Below, piece after piece: positions 56,594 to 64,000 of a stretch of 64,000 nt of DNA. Source of the DNA: Halomonas sp. THAF5a (GTDB taxonomy: Bacteria; Pseudomonadota; Gammaproteobacteria; Pseudomonadales; Halomonadaceae). The notes below the pieces were generated by a model. It did not search any database. It was not told the origin of the DNA and saw nothing but the letters and a program-made list of their open reading frames with translations. A program made the translations under genes and the position numbers. The DNA is taken from contig NZ_CP045417.1 of assembly GCF_009363755.1 (NCBI RefSeq), forward strand, positions 1,674,001-1,738,000, read 5' to 3'. Within the stretch, counting starts at the first letter, position 1. Each line of letters begins with the position of its first letter.

Positions 56594-57858
56594 GCGATAC
56601 CTTGGAGCGCCAGCGCCTGGAGGAGCAGCGTCTTGCCCTGCGCGCCCTGCTGGCCAGGCCGCTGCTGCGCGGCGACGATACGGCCTTCCCCCTGGTGCGC
56701 CGCCATGCGGCGCCGCTGCGTGACTGGCTGGCCCGCGAGGTCGGCTGGCACCTTCAGTGCGAGCGCGACTTCGTGCGTCTGCACAAGCGTCCCGCCGACA
56801 GCCACGATGCGACGCGACCCGCTCGAGTCGGCCGCGGCGCCCAGCGCAAGACCTTCAATCGCCGCCGCTATGCCCTGTTCTGCCTGCTGCTGGCCGACCT
56901 CGAGCGCGGCGATTCCCAGATCACCCTGGGCCGGCTGGGCGAAGGACTGGGGCAGGCGGTGGCCGACCCGGCGCTCGCGGAGCCTGGCCTGGCCTTTACC
57001 CTGGACCATCAGGAGGCGCGCCGGGACCTGGTGGTGGTGGTGCGGCTGTTGATGGAGCTCGGCGTGCTGGTCCGGGTGGCCGGCGACGAGGAGCAGTTTC
57101 TGCGCCGGGGCCTGGAGGGCGACGTGCTCTACGACGTCGACCGTCGCGTCATGTCGGCGCTGCTGGTCACCGCGCGAGGCCCCTCCCTGCTGGCCCTGGA
57201 AGGGGGCGATAGGGGAGGAGGGCTGGAGGCGCGGCTGCATGCCCTGGCCGAGACCTTCGTGCCCGATACGCCGGAGGGGCGCAATCGCGAGCTGCGTCAC
57301 CGCCTGGCGCGCCGGTTGCTGGATGACCCCGTGGTCTACTGGCAGGAGCTCGACGAGCACGAGGCGGCCTACCTGACCAATCAGCGTGGCGTCATGCTGC
57401 GCCGCCTCCAGCAGGCCACCGGCCTGGTGCCCGAGGTGCGAGCCGAGGGCGTGGCGCTGGTAGACCCCGACGGTGAGCTCACCGACGAGAAGATCCCGGC
57501 CGAGGGCACCGAGGGGCATCTGGCGCTGCTGATGGCCGAACGGCTCGCGTCGGTCGGCGCCGAGGGCGTGAGTCTCGACGAGGCGGAAACCTGGGTCCAG
57601 GGCTGGCAGCACGACTTTCGCCGCTACTGGCGCAAGGCGGCCTGTGAACCGGGCGCCGCTTACGGCCTCTGCCGTCAGGCCATCTCGCGCCTGGCGGCGC
57701 TTCGCCTGGTGTCACGCCGCGACAATCGGGTCGTCCCGCTGCCGGCCCTGGGGCGCTTTCGCGTCCAGTCGGCACGCACCCCCGACGATCACGGCGCGCA
57801 TGATGCCGGGCCATCCCACCGACAACCCGACCTGGCGGATCCCTTGAGCGATGAGTGA
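56581..57858 (+). CDS. jetB: Wadjet defence protein JetB (DUF2398, MukE/KITE-like)
   Basis: 425 aa. N-terminal LERQRLEEQRLALRALLARP, WHLQCERDFVRLHKRPA and LVVVVRLLMELGVLVRVAGD are DUF2398/TIGR02678 features, with winged-helix-type character. In the complex JetB dimers bind the JetA kleisin. Starts 13 bp inside jetA and ends 8 bp inside jetC, so the operon is tightly coupled in translation. Confidence 0.85.
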   Translation: MDALSDTLERQRLEEQRLALRALLARPLLRGDDTAFPLVRRHAAPLRDWLAREVGWHLQCERDFVRLHKRPADSHDATRPARVGRGAQRKTFNRRRYALFCLLLADLERGDSQITLGRLGEGLGQAVADPALAEPGLAFTLDHQEARRDLVVVVRLLMELGVLVRVAGDEEQFLRRGLEGDVLYDVDRRVMSALLVTARGPSLLALEGGDRGGGLEARLHALAETFVPDTPEGRNRELRHRLARRLLDDPVVYWQELDEHEAAYLTNQRGVMLRRLQQATGLVPEVRAEGVALVDPDGELTDEKIPAEGTEGHLALLMAERLASVGAEGVSLDEAETWVQGWQHDFRRYWRKAACEPGAAYGLCRQAISRLAALRLVSRRDNRVVPLPALGRFRVQSARTPDDHGAHDAGPSHRQPDLADPLSDE

Positions 57859-60800
57859 ACTTCCCGAACCAAGCAGTCGGCGCTGGCAGCCCCTGCGCTG
57901 TGGCCTGGTGGAGATCTTCTACTACGACGAGGAGACCTTCCACTTCCACGACGGCCGCCTGCTGCTGCGCGGCAACAACGGTACCGGCAAGTCCAAGGTG
58001 ATGGCGCTGACGCTGCCGTTCCTGCTCGACGGCAAGCTGCTTCCCTCCCGGGTGGAGCCCGACGGCGACAGCGCCAAGCGCATGGAGTGGAACCTGCTGG
58101 TGGGCGAGTACCAGGAGCGGCTGGGCTATACCTGGCTGGAGTTCGGCCGTCAGGGAGAGGCGGGGCCCGAGACTTTCACCCTGGGCTGCGGTCTCAAGGC
58201 GGTCGCGGGACGCTCGGTGCGCTCCTGGTTCTTCACCACCCCGCAGCGCGTGGGTCGCGACCTCTTCCTGGTCGAGAACGGGCGCAGCCTGAACCGCGAC
58301 CGCTTGATCCAGGCGCTGGGCAGCGAGGGGCAGTTCTTCGATCATGCCGTCGACTATCGGCGGGCCATCGACGAGGCCTTGTTCCACCTGGGGGAGCAGC
58401 GCTACGAGGCCCTGCTCGACCTGCTGCTGCAGCTGCGCCAGCCGCAGCTGGCCAAGAAGCCCGACCCCAACCGTCTCTCCCAGGCGCTGAGCGATGCCCT
58501 GCCGCCGCTGGGGCGCGGCCTGCTCGGCGAGGTCGCCGAGGCCTATCGCAGCCTGGACGCCTATCGCGAGGAGATTCAGGGCCTGGAGGAGACCGCCCGC
58601 GCCGTGGAGGCCTTCCTGGGCCATTACCGCCACTATGCCGGTATCGCCGTGCGTCGTCGCGCCGATGCCCTGACCGGCGCCCACGCCGAGCATGAGCGCA
58701 ACCGCGTGCAGCTGGGCAGGGATCGTCAGGAGCTGGAAACCGCCGAGGCGGAGCGCGATACCCTGGCCGAGAGCCGCCAGGCCCAGACGGACAAGCAGTT
58801 GGAGCTGGCCGCGCGGCAGCGGACCCTGGAGGCCAGCGAGGCCATGCGCTCCGCCGAGGCGCTGCACAATGCCGATGAGCAGGCCCGACAGCGCACCCGG
58901 CACGCCGAGACGCAGGCGACCCTGCTGGAAAGAGCGCGGCGTGACAGCCAGCGGGCCGAGGCCCGACGACTCGAGGCCGAGCAGGCGCGGCGGCAGACCG
59001 CCGAGACCCTGCGCCGGCGGTGCGAGGAGAGTACCGGGATAGCCGAACTCGCCGGGTTGGCTGCCGAGCATCGCCGTCATGTCGGCGAACTCGAGGAGCC
59101 GTCATCGGTCGATCGCGAGGCGCTGCAGCAGGCGCTGCGGGAACACCGCCGCCGACGCCTGGAGGGCGTTCAGCATCTCAAGGGACGGCTCGCCGCGGTG
59201 GAGCAGGCCGAGGGGCGCTTTCACCAGGCCGAGCATGAAGCGCGTTGTGAAGAGGAGACCCTGGCCAACCGCGAGGATGACCTGCAGGAGGCCGCCGTGG
59301 CCCGGGGCGAGGCGGCCGAGTCGCTGCAGTCGGCCTGGCGCGCTCATCTGGCGCAGCTGAGCGAGCTGGCGCCGGAGGACACGGAGGCGCTGCTGGCCGA
59401 CCTCGAGGCCTGGTGTGACCACCTGGGCGGCGAAGAGCCCGTCGAGGCGGGCCTTGCCGTGGCGCGGGACAGGTGCCGAGATGCCCTGGGGCGGGAGCGC
59501 CTCAACCTCCAGCAGTCGGCCGATGAGAACGAGGCGACCCGTCGCGAACTCGAGGAGGAGCGCGCCAGGCTGGACGCCGGTGGCGAGTCCGCTCCGCCGG
59601 CGCCCTACACCCGTGACGAGGCGGCCCGTGAGGGGCGGCGGGGCGCGCCGCTGTGGCAGCTGGTGGACTTCAAGGCCGAGCTGGCCGACGCGGACCGGGC
59701 CGGCCTGGAGGCCGCCCTGGAGGCGGCCGGACTGCTGGACGCCTGGCTGATGCCCGACGGCCAGCTGCTCGCGGCGGATACCTGGGACACCCTGCTGGTG
59801 CCGGAGGCCGACGTGCCGGGCGCCAGCCTGGCGGATCTGCTCTGCCCCGACCTGCCTTGTCTCGACCCGCGTGGCGAACCGCCGGTGGCGCGGGAGGTGG
59901 TCGAGCGGGTGCTGGGGAGCATCGGAAGGGGCGACTCCGAGGCCCTGGCCTGGGTCAGCGAGACCGGCCAGTGGCGCCTCGGGCCACTGCATGGCCAGTG
60001 GGGCAAGCCCACGGCGATGCATATCGGTCATGCGGCGCGGGAGGCCGCGCGACAGCGGCGCCTGATGGCCATCGAGGACGAGCTGTCCGCGCTGGCCCGC
60101 CGGCGGGCAGAGATCGACGCCGCCCACGAGGCCCTGACGGCTCGCCTGGCAGTGGCCGAACAGGAGTGGCGGCAGCGCCCCACCGACCAGGCGCTTCGCG
60201 ACGCCCATGCCGGTGAGGCGGCGGCGCGTCGTGCTCGAGACCTGCAGGCCGAACGCCTGGAACGGGCCCGGGAGGCACTGGAGGCCGCCCGCGAAGCCTG
60301 GGAGGCGCTGCGCGGCGAGCTGTATCAGGCCGCCGAGGATCTGCGTTTGCCCGCCGAGCGCGAGGCGCTGGCGGGGATCGAGACGGCTCTGGGCGACTAC
60401 CGCCTGGCCATCGGAGAGCTGTTTCAGGCCGTCTTGGCGAGCGATGAGGCCCGGCGCCACCATGGCGAGCGAGACGAAGAGGCCGAGGTCGCCCGGGAGG
60501 CGGAGCAGCGGGCAGCGCGGGAGCACGCCGAGGCCGACGAGCAGGCCAGGGAAGCCGCGGTGCGCCGGGACACGCTACGCGAGACCATGGGGGCCGAGGT
60601 GCAGGCCCTGGAACGCCAGCTGGAGACGGTTCGCCTGGAGCGCGAGCGGCTGGCCCATGAGCAGCGTGAGCTCGAGCAGCGCCACGGTGAGCTGCTTGGC
60701 AAGGTGGCGCGCTTCGAGGAGAAGGTCGCTAACGCCGAGCAGCGCCTGACGGAGCTTGACGGGCGGCGCCTCGAGGCCATCGAGGCCTTTCGCGCCCTGG

Positions 60801-61984
60801 CCGAGGAGGGGCTGTTGCGCGTTGCTGCCCCCGAGACCTTCGCCGAACGCGAGCCGCCCGCCTCTTGGGCACCGGATCCCGCCGTTCGCCTGGCGCGACG
60901 TGCCGCCAAGGCCACCGCCCGCCTGGAGGCCGACGATGACAGCTGGCATGCCCATCAGAGCCGGCTGCATGAACATATCAAGCTGCTGACCGATGTCCTC
61001 TCCCGGGGCGGCCACGACTGCCAGGCCGAGGCCCGCGACGATCTGCTGCTGGTGCGCATCGTCTTCCAGGGAAGGCGTCAGAATCCCGATGCGCTTCAGC
61101 GCCAGCTGAGCGAGGAGATCGCGCAGCGTCAGGCGCTGCTGAATGCCCGCGAGCGCGAGCTGCTGGAGAACTACCTGATCGACGAGGTGGCCAGCCATAT
61201 CCAGGAGCGCATCATGGCCACCGAGCAGGATGTTCAGCGCATGAACGGGGAGCTGGAGCGTCGGCCGACCAGCACCGGCATGCGGCTGCGTATTCGCTGG
61301 CAGCCGCTGAGCGAGGGGCAGGTCGCCGGTGGCCTGACGGCGCCGGCGGGGCTGGCCGATGTCTGCCAGCGGCTGCGCCGCCAGGCCCTGGATGCCTGGT
61401 CTTCCGAGGATCGCGAGGTGGTGGGCGATTTCCTGCGCCAGCGCATCGACGAGGCCCGGGCTAGCGACGAGGGCGGTGCCCTGCAGGAGATCCTCGAACG
61501 TGCTCTGGACTACCGCTTCTGGCACCGCTTCGTGGTCGACCGCCATCAGAACGGCCAGTGGCGCCCGGCCTATGGGCCGGCCTCCGGCGGCGAGCGCGCC
61601 CTGGTGATCACCCTGCCGCTGTTTGCCGCCGCGGCCAGCCACTACGGCAGCGCCCATTCTCTGGCGCCGCGTCTGGTGATGCTCGACGAGGTCTTCGCCG
61701 GCATCGACGACGACGCCCGAGCCAAGAGCATGGGGCTGCTGGCCCAGTTCGATCTGGACGCCATCATGACATCGGAGCGCGAGTGGGGCTGCTACCCGGA
61801 CGTGCCGGGCCTGGCCATCGCCCAGCTGGTGCGCCGTGAGGGGGTCGATGCCATTCACGTCTCTCGCTGGCAGTGGGACGGTCGGCGCCGGGTGCGCGAT
61901 GAGGCGCCGGTCTCGCCGAGACGCGAGTCGGCGCCTCTCGCCGAGGGTGAGAGGGAAGAGGGCGGCATGGACAGCCTGTTTTGA
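57851..61984 (+). CDS. jetC: Wadjet defence protein JetC (SMC/MukB-like ATPase)
   Basis: 1377 aa. Condensin-like SMC protein: Walker A GNNGTGKS (41-48), long Glu/Arg/Ala-rich coiled coils about 230-1100 with a hinge-like globular break about 580-720, then the C-terminal ABC signature ASGGERALVI (about 1243) and Walker B RLVMLDEVFAGIDDD (about 1274-1288). ATP-driven loop extrusion by JetABC senses small circular DNA, which JetD then cuts. The MLDE Walker B and SGGE signature are both intact, so it is probably active. Alanine/glutamate content is typical of coiled coils in high-GC genomes. Confidence 0.9.
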   Translation: MSELPEPSSRRWQPLRCGLVEIFYYDEETFHFHDGRLLLRGNNGTGKSKVMALTLPFLLDGKLLPSRVEPDGDSAKRMEWNLLVGEYQERLGYTWLEFGRQGEAGPETFTLGCGLKAVAGRSVRSWFFTTPQRVGRDLFLVENGRSLNRDRLIQALGSEGQFFDHAVDYRRAIDEALFHLGEQRYEALLDLLLQLRQPQLAKKPDPNRLSQALSDALPPLGRGLLGEVAEAYRSLDAYREEIQGLEETARAVEAFLGHYRHYAGIAVRRRADALTGAHAEHERNRVQLGRDRQELETAEAERDTLAESRQAQTDKQLELAARQRTLEASEAMRSAEALHNADEQARQRTRHAETQATLLERARRDSQRAEARRLEAEQARRQTAETLRRRCEESTGIAELAGLAAEHRRHVGELEEPSSVDREALQQALREHRRRRLEGVQHLKGRLAAVEQAEGRFHQAEHEARCEEETLANREDDLQEAAVARGEAAESLQSAWRAHLAQLSELAPEDTEALLADLEAWCDHLGGEEPVEAGLAVARDRCRDALGRERLNLQQSADENEATRRELEEERARLDAGGESAPPAPYTRDEAAREGRRGAPLWQLVDFKAELADADRAGLEAALEAAGLLDAWLMPDGQLLAADTWDTLLVPEADVPGASLADLLCPDLPCLDPRGEPPVAREVVERVLGSIGRGDSEALAWVSETGQWRLGPLHGQWGKPTAMHIGHAAREAARQRRLMAIEDELSALARRRAEIDAAHEALTARLAVAEQEWRQRPTDQALRDAHAGEAAARRARDLQAERLERAREALEAAREAWEALRGELYQAAEDLRLPAEREALAGIETALGDYRLAIGELFQAVLASDEARRHHGERDEEAEVAREAEQRAAREHAEADEQAREAAVRRDTLRETMGAEVQALERQLETVRLERERLAHEQRELEQRHGELLGKVARFEEKVANAEQRLTELDGRRLEAIEAFRALAEEGLLRVAAPETFAEREPPASWAPDPAVRLARRAAKATARLEADDDSWHAHQSRLHEHIKLLTDVLSRGGHDCQAEARDDLLLVRIVFQGRRQNPDALQRQLSEEIAQRQALLNARERELLENYLIDEVASHIQERIMATEQDVQRMNGELERRPTSTGMRLRIRWQPLSEGQVAGGLTAPAGLADVCQRLRRQALDAWSSEDREVVGDFLRQRIDEARASDEGGALQEILERALDYRFWHRFVVDRHQNGQWRPAYGPASGGERALVITLPLFAAAASHYGSAHSLAPRLVMLDEVFAGIDDDARAKSMGLLAQFDLDAIMTSEREWGCYPDVPGLAIAQLVRREGVDAIHVSRWQWDGRRRVRDEAPVSPRRESAPLAEGEREEGGMDSLF

Positions 61985-63213
61985 AGGATATCGAACGCCT
62001 GCAGCGTCTGCTGGGCGGTGCCGAATTGGCCCGCCTGCGTCAACGCCTGGCGCGCAAGCTGCTGCGTGAGGGGGGCGGGCGCCTCGCGCTCGGTGACGTC
62101 AGCGAGGCCGAGCGGTTTGCCGTGGAGCGTCTGCTCGGACGATCTCCCCGCCGAGGCAAATCGCTGAGCGTGGAGCTCGAGGCGCTGTCCGCGGCGTTGG
62201 CCAGGGCCGGCGTGGCTGCCGATCTGCGCGCGGCGCTGGAGGCGCTCGATGGCCCCTTGGTCGATGAGCGTGCCGAGCGCGAGGCGCAGCGACGACGCTG
62301 GGCCACGCTCATCGCCGGCTATCGTCCTCGGGCCGAGAGCCTCGGTCTGAGGGAGTGGCTCGAGGCGCTGCAGGCCGGCGGTCTGCTCAAGCGCCTGGCG
62401 AGGCGCAGCGAACGCCGGGGGCACTCGCTCCTGGAGCAGGCGCTGGACGTGCTGGAGCGGTTGCCGGTCCAGGGCCTGAGCCTGAGTGCCCTGGCCGCCG
62501 AATGCCTGGACGATGCCCACGGCCTGGATGCCGGCAGGCCGGTGGCTGCCCTGGTGCGTCGGGCACTGGCACGCCACTGGCATGGCGGTGTCGCGCTCGA
62601 CGACCCCGATGAGCGCAGCATCTGGGCCCACGCCGGTGTCCTCTTGGGCGGTGATATCACCAGCGCGGTGCTGACCCTGCGCTTGCCCGTGGGGGCCGAG
62701 CGGACGCTGGACAGGGCGCTCTCCTGTTACGGCCGCGCGGCCGAGCCCGCCTGGCTGACCCTGCGGCAACTACTGCGGCATCCGCCGGCATGGGACTGCG
62801 CAGGCCGGGAGGTCTTCGTCTGCGAGAACCCCGCCGTGCTGGCCGAGGCCGCGGAGCGACTGGGTGGCGATTGCGCGCCGCTGATCGCCACCTGGGGTCG
62901 GCCCGGCGCCGCCGTCCTCACCCTGCTCGAACAGCTGGAGGCTGCCGGCGCAGTGCTTAACTATCATGGCGATTTCGACTGGGCGGGCATCGGCATCGCC
63001 AATGCCTTGATGGCCCGCTTCGAGATGCGGCCGTGGCGGATGGGGGGCGATGATCTGCAGGAGTACGGGCACCTTGGTGGCAAGCCCTTGTCGGGGCGTC
63101 CGCTCGATGCGGTGTGGGATCCCGAGCTGCGGGCGATTCTGGACAGGCGAGGAAGAGCAGTTCATGAAGAACAACTGATCGATATCCTGCTGGAAGATCT
63201 TTTCGTCGGATAA
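61981..63213 (+). CDS. jetD: Wadjet defence nuclease JetD (DUF3323/DUF2399, Toprim-like)
   Basis: 410 aa from TTG 61981, overlapping the jetC stop by 4 bp (TTGA). The C-terminal DUF2399 region has the Toprim-type acidic residues: VFVCENPAVLAEAA (Glu, about 282), LIATWGRPGAAVLTLLEQL and NYHGDFDWAGIGIANALM (the Asp-x-Asp pair, about 330-332), as in topoisomerase VI A-type nucleases. The N-terminal part (about 1-230) is the DUF3323-like arm. It makes the double-strand cut in plasmid DNA. All expected catalytic residues are present. Confidence 0.88.
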   Translation: MKDIERLQRLLGGAELARLRQRLARKLLREGGGRLALGDVSEAERFAVERLLGRSPRRGKSLSVELEALSAALARAGVAADLRAALEALDGPLVDERAEREAQRRRWATLIAGYRPRAESLGLREWLEALQAGGLLKRLARRSERRGHSLLEQALDVLERLPVQGLSLSALAAECLDDAHGLDAGRPVAALVRRALARHWHGGVALDDPDERSIWAHAGVLLGGDITSAVLTLRLPVGAERTLDRALSCYGRAAEPAWLTLRQLLRHPPAWDCAGREVFVCENPAVLAEAAERLGGDCAPLIATWGRPGAAVLTLLEQLEAAGAVLNYHGDFDWAGIGIANALMARFEMRPWRMGGDDLQEYGHLGGKPLSGRPLDAVWDPELRAILDRRGRAVHEEQLIDILLEDLFVG

Positions 63214-63240
63214 CCCAGCCCCGTGCCTGAGACGGAGCGC

Positions 63241-64000
63241 TTATGGTGGCGGCAGTGGGATCTGGTGCGGCCAGTCGTCGGGAACCAGCATCAGGCGTCG
63301 CTCGCCGGTCTCGGGGTGGCCCAGCGCCAGCTGCAGCGGCGCCCCGCCGGCCTGGAAGTGCGCCGCGATCCTCGCGTGCAGGGTCGGCAGGGGCGCCAGC
63401 GCCTCGCGGCGGGGCAGGGCGAGCCAGTGCGGCTTGTGCAGCCAGGCCCCGCGGGTGCCAGGCGGCAGCCCGGCGCGCAGCCGGGGCCAGTCCCGGGCAT
63501 GGAGCCAGTGGCCGCGCAGGTGGTCGGGGGTGGCGTCGTGCGGGGCCGGCAGGGGCGCGTGCCAGGGGTAGAAGAGCACTCCCGGCATCGCGAGCCGCAC
63601 GGTCGTCGCCGGTGCGAGCTCTGGGGCGGGCGTCGCTGAGGCTCGCGCGGATGACAGCAGCGGCCCAAGCGCCTCGATGGCCTCCGGGGTACGGGTGAGG
63701 CACAGCTGGTGATGGAAGAGGTGGTCGCGCTTGGCGAGCAGGCTGTCGGCCCCGCCCGGGCCGATCCAGCGCGCCTGGCTGTCTGGTGCGCCCGGCCCCT
63801 CGTCGAGGCCCAGGTAGAACTTGATCGCTACCTCCAGATGCACCGGGCATGGGTCGTCGCGCCGGGCGTAGAGCAGATCCAGCTCGCCCAGGGTGCGTTT
63901 GCCCTGGTGGATGCGCAGGTTGTGGGCCAGCAGTCGCGTGCCGGGCGCCTCCTCGAGCAGGAACTGCCAGAGCCGCTCGTGATAGAGCCCCATCCGCCCG
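63241..64000 (-). CDS. DUF1853 family protein (5' end beyond the window)
   Basis: At least 250 aa; the reading frame stays open to the right edge, so the start lies outside. An internal Met at 63993 is not the likely start, because family members have an extra N-terminal stretch before GLYHERLWQFLLEEAP. Family features: RTLGELDLLY, VHLEVAIKFYLGL (with the ExK pattern of PD-(D/E)xK-like folds) and LLAKRDHLFHHQLCL. Function unknown; a restriction-endonuclease-like fold is an inference from these motifs. It is tail-to-tail with jetD, 27 bp apart. Confidence 0.8.
   Translation of the reverse strand, partial: GRMGLYHERLWQFLLEEAPGTRLLAHNLRIHQGKRTLGELDLLYARRDDPCPVHLEVAIKFYLGLDEGPGAPDSQARWIGPGGADSLLAKRDHLFHHQLCLTRTPEAIEALGPLLSSARASATPAPELAPATTVRLAMPGVLFYPWHAPLPAPHDATPDHLRGHWLHARDWPRLRAGLPPGTRGAWLHKPHWLALPRREALAPLPTLHARIAAHFQAGGAPLQLALGHPETGERRLMLVPDDWPHQIPLPPP

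Noticed and set aside
57851-61984. SbcC or MukB housekeeping function for the large SMC protein
   Set aside because: Its overlap with DUF2397, DUF2398 and DUF2399 genes, and no sbcD or mukEF, identify it as JetC of a Wadjet operon.

Overview
The window looks like a chromosomal segment of a moderately halophilic gammaproteobacterium, most likely Halomonadaceae (Halomonas or a close relative). This rests on the high GC content, Glu/Asp-rich proteins, the gammaproteobacterial orders tig-clpP-clpX-lon-hupB-ppiD and cysS-glnS-ppiB-lpxH, and dispersed GTAGGAGCGACGCTTGCGTCGCGA-type REP elements. No rRNA or phylogenetic marker was compared, so the genus is an inference.

Positions 1-32.1 kb form a large surface-polysaccharide locus. 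The left part holds two GT4 glycosyltransferases, an LPS-kinase-like protein, a UDP-glucuronate epimerase, Ugd and a serine-O-acetyltransferase-like gene whose 5' end is cut off by a complete IS3-family element (2291-3559, 3-bp target duplication). From 10.5 kb a long co-oriented run follows a near-perfect RfaH ops element: wza, wzc, a Wzy-like polymerase, GT4, a PglC-like phosphoglycosyltransferase, an HpcH/HpaI-type aldolase, a 2-hydroxyacid dehydrogenase, a WbpM/PglF-type 4,6-dehydratase and a PglK-like ABC flippase. After it (22.7-32.1 kb) comes a more AT-rich, poorly characterised cassette: a ParB-like hypothetical, a nucleotidyltransferase-fold protein, a small protein resembling archaeal CTP-dependent riboflavin kinase (DUF120), two GT2 enzymes, a glycerol-3-phosphate cytidylyltransferase, an asparagine-synthase-like PP-loop protein, a CDP-glycerol glycerophosphotransferase and an ATP-grasp protein. 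I read this as a pathway adding glycerol-phosphate (teichoic-acid-like) or related CDP-activated groups to a Wza/Wzc-exported glycan. It is the best candidate here for an undescribed system.

Positions 32-40 kb are mixed: a TerB-like protein, a DadA-like oxidase, a 76-bp tandem REP array, a small membrane protein, pyrC, a lipoprotein esterase, mtnN preceded by an unannotated 41-codon luxS remnant, folD, and a tRNA cluster (Pro, Arg, His, His). Positions 40-49 kb carry the proteostasis block tig-clpP-clpX-lon-hupB-ppiD, with heat-shock-like promoters before tig and lon. A strong terminator and a 12-unit 8-bp tandem repeat separate it from a CobW-type metal GTPase with a Zur-like operator.

Positions 50-55 kb hold lpxH, ppiB, glnS and cysS. 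Positions 55-63.2 kb hold a complete, translationally coupled Wadjet-type jetABCD operon (SMC-like anti-plasmid defence), followed tail-to-tail by a DUF1853 gene that runs off the right edge.
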